Shown here piece after piece: positions 1 through 5,205 of a DNA stretch of 8,505 nt. The position numbers and the translations under genes were made by a program. Below the pieces are notes generated by a model. It had not been told where the DNA came from, searched no databases, and was given only the letters and a program-made list of their open reading frames with translations. Source of the stretch: Spirochaetaceae bacterium (GTDB taxonomy: Bacteria; Spirochaetota; Spirochaetia; Treponematales; Breznakiellaceae); NCBI GenBank assembly GCA_031267475.1, contig JAIRZA010000110.1:1-8505 (forward strand), in the 5' to 3' direction. How positions within the stretch are numbered: position 1 is the first letter of the stretch; each line of letters opens with the position of its first letter.

Positions 1-1392
1 ACGCGGGAACTAATAGCCGATTCCATTGAATGTATGGCCATGGCGCACCAGTTTGACGCGCTCGTATTCATCCCGAACTGCGATAAAATAATCCCCGGAA
101 TGCTAATGGCGGCGGCGCGACTCAACCTGCCCTCCATATTTGTTTCAGGCGGCCCCATGCTGGCCGGACACAAAGACGGCAAACCCCTCACACTGACAAC
201 GATGTTCGAAGCCGTAGGCGCAGTCGCTTCAGGCAAGATGAGCGATGACGAACTACGCGAACTTGAAGATATAGCCTGCCCCGGATGCGGCTCTTGCTCC
301 GGTATGTTTACCGCCAATTCAATGAACTGCGTAACAGAAGGACTCGGACTCGCGCTTCCCGGCAACGGCACCTGCCCCGCGGTGACGGCGGAGAGGATGC
401 GACTGGCGAAAAAAACCGGAATTCAGATAATGGATGTATTAAAAAAAGACATCCGCCCCCGGGACATCCTTACCGGGCGCGCGTTTATGAACGCGCTTAC
501 CCTTGATATGGCGCTGGGCTGTTCAACAAATACCGCCCTGCATTTACCGGCAATAGCGCATGAGGCGGGCTTTAACCTTGATTTCAAACTGTTTAACAAA
601 GTAAGCGCGACAACGCCTAATTTATGCCATCTGTCTCCCGCCGGGCCCTCGGTTATAGAAGACCTGCACGCGGCAGGCGGTATTCCGGCTGTTTTTCATG
701 AACTTTCAAAGAAAAACCTGCTGGACGCCTCCGCGCCCGCCGTATATGGAACGCTGGGAGACGCTTTTCGCGGCGCGAAAAATAAAAACACAGATGTCAT
801 CCGCCCAATCGAAAACCCGTACATGGAGACCGGCGGACTCGCCGCGTTGTGGGGAAACATAGCGCCGGACGGATGTATAGTTAAACAGAGCGCGGTTGCC
901 CCGTCGATGTTAAAACACGAGGGACCGGCGCGTGTATTTGACGGCGAAGAAGAAGCCTTTGACGCGATACTTGACGGCGGAATCAAGGCGGGCGATGTTG
1001 TAGTCATACGTTACGAGGGACCGCGCGGCGGACCGGGCATGAAAGAGATGCTGGGACCAACCTCGGCGCTCGCCGGCATGGGGCTCGACGACAAAGTCGC
1101 CCTGATAACGGACGGGCGCTTTTCCGGAGCGTCCCGCGGCGCGGCGATAGGGCATCTTTCGCCGGAAGCGGCCTGCGGAGGGGCTGTCGCGCTTCTGCGG
1201 GAAGGGGACCGTGTCGCCATTGATATTCCGGCGCGTTCCATCAACGCCCTTGTAAGCGATGAAGAACTGGCGGCGCGTAAAGCCAAGTGGACGCCGCCGC
1301 CGCCAAAAGTTAATCGCGGATACCTTGTGCGTTACGCTAGTCTGGTTGGCTCAGCCGCCGGAGGAGCGGTTCTCAGCGACAATCCGCATTAA
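1..1392 (+). CDS. ilvD: Dihydroxy-acid dehydratase, 5'-truncated by window edge
   Basis: Dehydrates 2,3-dihydroxy-isovalerate and 2,3-dihydroxy-3-methylvalerate to the 2-keto acids, the step before transamination to valine and isoleucine; a cytoplasmic Fe-S enzyme. The reading frame is open from base 1 and begins TRELIADSIEC, a conserved internal stretch of the family, so the ATG codons at 34 and 40 are internal and the true start lies upstream. The 463 residues present, against about 555-570 for the family, mean roughly 95-100 are missing, including the first Fe-S cysteine region. Visible motifs (window residue numbers): NCDKIIPGM with cluster ligand C27, Mg ligand D28 and the usually carbamylated K29; CPGCGSCSGMFTANSM with ligand C99; APDGCIVKQS; and TDGRFSGAS with the catalytic serine S375, followed by the typical IGHLSPEAA. 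The frame is intact to the TAA stop. Edd (6-phosphogluconate dehydratase) is the main alternative, but these motifs and the spacing fit IlvD better. Confidence 0.96.
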   Translation, partial: TRELIADSIECMAMAHQFDALVFIPNCDKIIPGMLMAAARLNLPSIFVSGGPMLAGHKDGKPLTLTTMFEAVGAVASGKMSDDELRELEDIACPGCGSCSGMFTANSMNCVTEGLGLALPGNGTCPAVTAERMRLAKKTGIQIMDVLKKDIRPRDILTGRAFMNALTLDMALGCSTNTALHLPAIAHEAGFNLDFKLFNKVSATTPNLCHLSPAGPSVIEDLHAAGGIPAVFHELSKKNLLDASAPAVYGTLGDAFRGAKNKNTDVIRPIENPYMETGGLAALWGNIAPDGCIVKQSAVAPSMLKHEGPARVFDGEEEAFDAILDGGIKAGDVVVIRYEGPRGGPGMKEMLGPTSALAGMGLDDKVALITDGRFSGASRGAAIGHLSPEAACGGAVALLREGDRVAIDIPARSINALVSDEELAARKAKWTPPPPKVNRGYLVRYASLVGSAAGGAVLSDNPH

Positions 1393-1401
1393 TTAGACGG
1401 C

Positions 1402-2418
1402 ATGACGCACCTAGAAAAAGCGTACCTTGATATAGTCCCGGTATACAGCTTTTTACTGTTTTTGCTGGGCGGCCTCGCGGTTTTCATGCTGCGCCCCCCA
1501 GTCGTAGTCATTACCGATGATGTTTTCAGCGCGGTGTACGGGACGCGGCGCGAGCATTTCAAACGCATAGAAATGAGCGCCCAGCTTTTTAGGCGCGTTA
1601 AGCTGGTGCGTGTTTCAGAAAAAGCGGAACTTGACGCGATAATTTTCGCCGTGCGGGACGCCGCCCGAAGACCCGTAAGCGCCGTTTTTCCGTACCGTTA
1701 CTACGAGGCGGCGCGTCTTTACGCGGCGCAGAATCCAAAAACGCCTGTAGTTGTTATGGCGGGTCAGAACAAAACCCCCGCTAACAACTCGCCGGCCGTT
1801 GAAGGAGACGGCGCTCTTGTTTTTATCAAGGAAGACGAAGCGGCCGATTTTTATCACGCCGGTTTGTGCGCCGCGCTTTTATCCACACAAAAAGATTCAG
1901 AGGGAGCCGCGAACAATCAGGCGGATACAAATAAAACAATACTGATGATAGTCAATGGAGATGCCTCTCTGCGAGCCGGCGATATTTTTGAACGCGGACT
2001 GCGCGACAGAGGCAGCGGCGCGTCTTGTGTTTTTAAGGAAATGAACGACAATTATCCAATAAACGATCTTTCATGTGTTGCGATATGGGGACAGGCGAGC
2101 GCTTTTTTATACAGCAGCACAGAAAATGAAATCCCTGTAATAGTTTTTTCATGGATAGACCCCGACTTCGCCTCGCCCAATGTGAAAATTATAGTCGATG
2201 ATTCGCCCTTGCAGCTTTTACCGGCAGTCATAAAGTCGCTTGGAAAAGGAGATGTCAAAAGAGTATTACGCGCGGGGAACAATGTAGAGATTTTTGTTCC
2301 CTCCGTATTTAAGATAATGACATTGCGAACAGACAGCCTGCCGCTTGTGCTGCGGCTTAACATCGCGGCAAGACTGCCGGTAAACAGCGCCGCGTCAGGA
2401 ACCGGCGGGCGGACATAA
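1402..2418 (+). CDS. Membrane-anchored protein of unknown function, periplasmic-binding-protein-like
   Basis: I do not recognise a named family. The 338-residue product has one hydrophobic segment at about residues 11-30, preceded by an acidic and followed by a basic residue, with no lipobox cysteine, so it reads as an uncleaved anchor. The rest shows two alpha/beta lobes. Lobe one, about 33-160, opens with the strand PPVVVITDD and contains a second hydrophobic strand, TPVVVMAG, near 114-121. A polar linker at about 163-178 leads to lobe two, which opens with KTILMIVNGDASL and later has IPVIVFSW and VKIIVDDSP. This alternation of hydrophobic strands and helices resembles type I periplasmic-binding folds (LacI/BMP-like), but that is a fold impression and no ligand can be assigned. 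It begins 9 bases after ilvD and may be cotranscribed with it. Only a weak GACGG precedes the ATG. A distant, fast-evolving spirochaete-specific protein is the most likely identity. Confidence 0.8.
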   Translation: MTHLEKAYLDIVPVYSFLLFLLGGLAVFMLRPPVVVITDDVFSAVYGTRREHFKRIEMSAQLFRRVKLVRVSEKAELDAIIFAVRDAARRPVSAVFPYRYYEAARLYAAQNPKTPVVVMAGQNKTPANNSPAVEGDGALVFIKEDEAADFYHAGLCAALLSTQKDSEGAANNQADTNKTILMIVNGDASLRAGDIFERGLRDRGSGASCVFKEMNDNYPINDLSCVAIWGQASAFLYSSTENEIPVIVFSWIDPDFASPNVKIIVDDSPLQLLPAVIKSLGKGDVKRVLRAGNNVEIFVPSVFKIMTLRTDSLPLVLRLNIAARLPVNSAASGTGGRT

Positions 2419-2428
2419 CAGCGCTGTT
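2417..2428. repeat. 12-bp perfect palindrome at the end of the gene at 1402-2418
   Basis: AACAGCGCTGTT is a perfect 12-base palindrome overlapping the last two bases of the TAA stop codon. It could be an operator half-site pair or a very short hairpin. No T-run follows, so it is not an intrinsic terminator. It may be chance. Confidence 0.4.
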
Positions 2429-2445
2429 CGTAAACCGCAATTTAA

Positions 2446-2471
2446 TTGGACTTGAGAGACAAATCTATTAT
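2446..2471 (+). promoter_or_regulatory. Weak candidate promoter upstream of gmhA
   Basis: The 68-base gap before gmhA holds TATTAT at 2466-2471, a 5/6 match to the -10 consensus. The best -35-like element, TTGGAC at 2446-2451, sits only 14 bases upstream, shorter than the usual 16-18. It is the only promoter-like signal seen in the gap, so an independent start for the heptose genes is possible but poorly supported. A G-run at 2478-2482, 4 bases before the ATG, is the only ribosome-binding candidate. Confidence 0.25.
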
Positions 2472-2486
2472 ACGCACGGGGGCATT

Positions 2487-3116
2487 ATGGATTATTTAAA
2501 AGAATTAATAGAACGCTATCCGCGCTTAGCGGTCTGTGAAGAATCTATCTACAGCGCGTATGAAATACTAAAAACAGTTTACGAATCGTATGGAAAAGTT
2601 TTGATAGCGGGCAACGGGGGGAGCGCCGCCGACGCGGATCATATTACAGGCGAATTGATGAAAAGTTTTGTTAAAAAAAGAAAAACCCCGGACGCTTTTT
2701 ACCAGTCATTGCTCGGCGTTACAGATAAAGAGACTGCGGCCGTTCTTTCAGAAAAGCTGGAGAGAGGACTCCCCGCGATTAATTTAACAAACCACAACGC
2801 TGTTATTACAGCCTCGATAAACGATATTGGCGCGAAAACCATGTATGCCCAGCAGCTTTATTCATACGCGCGCGAAAATGACGCTTTCATAGGTATATCA
2901 ACTTCCGGGAATTCGGAAAACGTTTACTACGCGATGCTTACGGCAAAAGCAATGGGCGTAAAAACCATAGCTTTAACCGGCGGTTCCGGCGGTAAACTGG
3001 CTAAAACGGCGGACGTTACGATAAAAGCGCCGGAAACTGAAACATACAAAATACAAGAATTACATCTTCCGGTATATCATTGCGTCTGCCTTATGTTAGA
3101 GGAGTATTTCTTTTGA
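2487..3116 (+). CDS. gmhA: D-sedoheptulose 7-phosphate isomerase (SIS domain)
   Basis: Converts sedoheptulose 7-phosphate to D-glycero-D-manno-heptose 7-phosphate, the first committed step of nucleotide-activated heptose synthesis, in the cytoplasm. The 209 residues form one SIS domain. The sugar-phosphate loop GNGGSAADADH (42-52) is followed by GISTSGNSENV (136-146) and LTGGSGGKLA (163-172), the other two phosphate-binding turns. Residues equivalent to E. coli GmhA H61, E65, Q172 and H180 are present as H52, E56, Q190 and H198, so the metal and catalytic site looks complete. Between E56 and the strand LPAINLTNHN there are about 27 more residues than in E. coli GmhA; I recall similar insertions in SIS proteins of surface-sugar operons. 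The next gene overlaps this one by 4 bases and encodes later steps of the same pathway, which supports the assignment. A different ketose or aldose phosphate substrate is the main alternative. Confidence 0.88.
   Translation: MDYLKELIERYPRLAVCEESIYSAYEILKTVYESYGKVLIAGNGGSAADADHITGELMKSFVKKRKTPDAFYQSLLGVTDKETAAVLSEKLERGLPAINLTNHNAVITASINDIGAKTMYAQQLYSYARENDAFIGISTSGNSENVYYAMLTAKAMGVKTIALTGGSGGKLAKTADVTIKAPETETYKIQELHLPVYHCVCLMLEEYFF
3098..3104 (+). promoter_or_regulatory. Shine-Dalgarno site that decides the start of the next gene
   Basis: AGAGGAG lies inside the end of gmhA, 8 bases before the TTG at 3113. It is the strongest ribosome-binding site in the window and is well placed for the TTG. 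It lies downstream of the in-frame ATG at 3080, so it cannot serve that codon. Confidence 0.8.
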
Positions 3117-4420
3117 TTAAAGCAGTGATAATGGCGGGAGGAAAAGGAACACGCATTTCTTCGCTTGCCTCCGGTATTCCAAAACCAATGATACCAATAA
3201 ATGGAAAACCTGTTCTGGAGTATCAAATTGAATGTTTAAAAAAGAACGGGATTTTTGATATTATTATTGTTACCGGACATTTAGGACATATAATACAAGA
3301 TTATTTTTTGGACGGAGTAAAATTCGGCTGCGCTGTTTCTTATTACACGGAGGATGCGCCATTGGGTTCGGCAGGCGCTTTGTATAAAATACAAAACGCC
3401 CTTAGCGATGATTTCCTGCTTATCAACGGAGATATAATATTTGATGTTGATATTTCACGCTTTATAGAATTTCATCGCGGACGAAACGCGCTGGCTTCCC
3501 TTGCCGCCCACCCAAACAGCCACCCGTTCGACAGCGCGCTGCTTGAAACCGATTCGGAATCCCGCGTTATTTCATGGATTAATAAAGAAGATCCGCGCGA
3601 ATACTACAAAAATCAGGTAAACGCCGGGCTTCATATTATTTCAAAAAAACTAATACAGAACACGAAGCCGGCTCAAGAAAAAATAGATCTTGACCGCGAT
3701 ATTCTTAAACCAAACATCGCTTCGGGAGGTATCTACGCATACAGTACGCCGGAGTATATAAAAGATATGGGAACACCGGAACGCTATTATCAAGTAGAAA
3801 GCGATATAAAATCCGGTCTTGCGCAAAGAAAGAATCTGTCAAATAAACAGAGAGCGGTTTTCATTGACCGTGATGGAACAATTACGCGGCTTGACGGATT
3901 TGTAACAAAAACAGAACAGTTAAAATTGAACGACCGCGCCGCTGACGCGCTTAAGATAATAAATGAAAGCGGTTTTCTTGCGATAGTGATAACGAATCAA
4001 CCGGTAATTGCGCGCGGCGAATGTACTATAAAAGAGCTTGAAGCGATACACCGGAAAATGGAGTCCGACCTAGGCGCTTCCGGCGCTTATCTTGACGACA
4101 TTTTTTACTGCCCGCATCATCCTGACAGGGGATTTGAAGGCGAGCGTCCGGAATACAAAATTGAATGTGAATGCCGCAAACCTAAACCGGGTATGATTCT
4201 TGCCGCCGCGAAGAAATATAATATCGATCTTTCACAATCGTATATGATAGGCGATGATAAAAGAGACGCGCTCGCCGGAATCGCCGCGCGGTGCCGCCCG
4301 GCGCTTATAATGAAAAGCGCCGGCGTTAAAACAGAAGCGGGCGGACATGATGTTCCCGTGTACGACAGCCTGTATGATTTTGCGGTAAAAGTAATAGCGC
4401 CGGTCAAAAAATCCAGTTAA
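3113..4420 (+). CDS. Bifunctional sugar-phosphate nucleotidyltransferase / D-glycero-D-manno-heptose 1,7-bisphosphate 7-phosphatase (HddC-GmhB fusion)
   Basis: A 435-residue fusion. The N-terminal domain (about 1-240) is a nucleotidyltransferase of the HddC/mannose-1-phosphate guanylyltransferase type: AGGKGTR at 8-14, a KPMIPINGKP loop, and metal ligand D107 in LINGD. It would join heptose 1-phosphate to a nucleotide. The C-terminal domain (about 247-400) is a HAD phosphatase of the GmhB type: D252 and D254 in DRDGT, TNQ at 294-296, zinc ligands C333, H335, C352 and C354, then RKPKPGM and GDDKRD (D381, D382). It would remove the 7-phosphate from heptose 1,7-bisphosphate. I chose the TTG start: it has an AGAGGAG site 8 bases upstream and overlaps the gmhA stop as TTGA, and the resulting N-terminus (M)IKAVIMAGGKGTR matches the family. 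The ATG at 3080 would add 11 residues that look out of place. Nucleotide choice (GDP by analogy with HddC) cannot be read from sequence. The intervening HddA-type kinase is absent from the window. Confidence 0.88.
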   Translation: MIKAVIMAGGKGTRISSLASGIPKPMIPINGKPVLEYQIECLKKNGIFDIIIVTGHLGHIIQDYFLDGVKFGCAVSYYTEDAPLGSAGALYKIQNALSDDFLLINGDIIFDVDISRFIEFHRGRNALASLAAHPNSHPFDSALLETDSESRVISWINKEDPREYYKNQVNAGLHIISKKLIQNTKPAQEKIDLDRDILKPNIASGGIYAYSTPEYIKDMGTPERYYQVESDIKSGLAQRKNLSNKQRAVFIDRDGTITRLDGFVTKTEQLKLNDRAADALKIINESGFLAIVITNQPVIARGECTIKELEAIHRKMESDLGASGAYLDDIFYCPHHPDRGFEGERPEYKIECECRKPKPGMILAAAKKYNIDLSQSYMIGDDKRDALAGIAARCRPALIMKSAGVKTEAGGHDVPVYDSLYDFAVKVIAPVKKSS

Positions 4421-4426
4421 GCCGCG

Positions 4427-4444
4427 GGGCGCGGAGGGCGCGGA
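4427..4444. repeat. Tandem 9-bp direct repeat, GC-rich
   Basis: GGGCGCGGA occurs twice in direct succession (4427-4435 and 4436-4444), directly followed by more A residues to 4450. An imperfect stem, CCGCG at 4422-4426 with CGCGG at 4439-4443, spans it. The run after the stem is A rather than T on this strand, and the opposite strand has no adjacent T-run beyond the stem, so it is not a standard intrinsic terminator. Confidence 0.6.
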
Positions 4445-4472
4445 AAAAAACTAAAACACGCGCAACGGCTCA

Positions 4473-4501
4473 TTTACCAATATCATTTTATAGTGTATAG
4501 T
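4473..4501 (+). promoter_or_regulatory. Candidate sigma-70-type promoter for the HAD and coiled-coil genes
   Basis: TTTACC at 4473-4478 (4/6 match to the -35 consensus) and TATAGT at 4496-4501 (5/6 match to -10) are separated by 17 bases. Initiation would be expected near 4507-4509, giving only a few bases of leader before the ATG at 4514. The position fits a new transcription unit after the heptose genes. Prediction by eye only. Confidence 0.4.
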
Positions 4502-4510
4502 AAAACTATA
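4496..4510. repeat. Inverted repeat over the -10 region
   Basis: TATAGT-AAA-ACTATA is a perfect 6-base inverted repeat with a 3-base centre. It covers the proposed -10 box and the likely start site, so it could be an operator. The alternative is an AT-rich coincidence. Confidence 0.4.
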
Positions 4511-4513
4511 GTT

Positions 4514-5200
4514 ATGCAGCAAAATATAGCCGCCGTCGCTTTTGATGTAGACGGTACACTTTATCCAGACTATCGCTTTTTTCTGAGGGCGCTGCCTCAC
4601 GCGCTTGTTCACCCGCGCCTGTTGACGGCTTTTGCTGTGGCGCGTAAAAAAATCCGGCGCGCGGGGGGAGCGGAAAATTCATTTTATGATATACAGGCGC
4701 GTTTTTGCGCGGAAGCGCTGGGCGTGGTAAAAGATACAGAAAATATTAAAGCGTTAATTTCAAAACATATATACGGCGCTTGGGAAAAATTATTCAACAA
4801 CGTAAAAATTTATCCCCATGTAAAAGAATGTATCTTGGCGTTCAGGGAACACGGGATAAAACTAGCCGTGCTGTCAGATTTCCCATTGGGCGTAAAGCTG
4901 CCTATGCTGCGGCTCGGCGGCTTATGGGACGCGGAATTATGCAGCGAGGAGCTTGGGGCGCTGAAGCCGCACCCGCTGCCGTTTCGCTGTCTTGCGGAAA
5001 GTCTGAACCTGCCGCCGCAACAAATACTGTATGTGGGCAACAGTCCGGCGTATGATGTCGCGGGGGCGCAAAACGCCGGAATGATGGCCGCGCTGCGCTG
5101 CTTTTCGCCTCGGTTTAAGGCGCGTTTTTCGTCTATGCGCCGGCGGCAGGTATTTACATTCAATGACTATCGTCAATTACAAGAATATGTGCTAAGATAG
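4514..5200 (+). CDS. HAD-superfamily hydrolase
   Basis: A probable cytoplasmic phosphatase of the haloacid dehalogenase superfamily, subfamily I, substrate unknown. Of 228 residues, motif I is FDVDGTLYP with nucleophile D11 and general acid/base D13; motif II is S121 in AVLSD; motif III is K151 in ALKPHP; motif IV is VGNSPAYDVAGAQNAGM with D181. Residues about 20-100 form a helical cap. The first acidic residue usual in motif IV (GDS) is asparagine here (N176); D181 may suffice for Mg binding. An in-frame GTG at 4493 would add seven residues (MYSKTIV) but lies inside the proposed promoter. Neither start has a clear Shine-Dalgarno sequence, and I prefer the ATG because it puts motif I at the usual distance from the N-terminus. 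The coiled-coil gene starts 5 bases after the stop, so the two are probably cotranscribed and translationally coupled. Confidence 0.85.
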   Translation: MQQNIAAVAFDVDGTLYPDYRFFLRALPHALVHPRLLTAFAVARKKIRRAGGAENSFYDIQARFCAEALGVVKDTENIKALISKHIYGAWEKLFNNVKIYPHVKECILAFREHGIKLAVLSDFPLGVKLPMLRLGGLWDAELCSEELGALKPHPLPFRCLAESLNLPPQQILYVGNSPAYDVAGAQNAGMMAALRCFSPRFKARFSSMRRRQVFTFNDYRQLQEYVLR

Positions 5201-5205
5201 CGCCA

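Noticed and set aside
34..36. ATG at 34 as the ilvD start
   Set aside because: The codons upstream (TRELIADSIEC) are conserved IlvD sequence in the same frame, so the gene continues past the left edge.
3080..3112. ATG at 3080 as the start of the nucleotidyltransferase-phosphatase gene
   Set aside because: It lies upstream of the strong AGAGGAG at 3098-3104, overlaps gmhA by 37 bases, and adds residues before the family's usual N-terminus. The TTG at 3113 fits much better.
4493..4513. GTG at 4493 as the HAD hydrolase start
   Set aside because: No ribosome-binding site, it overlaps the proposed promoter, and it pushes motif I further from the N-terminus. It cannot be fully excluded.
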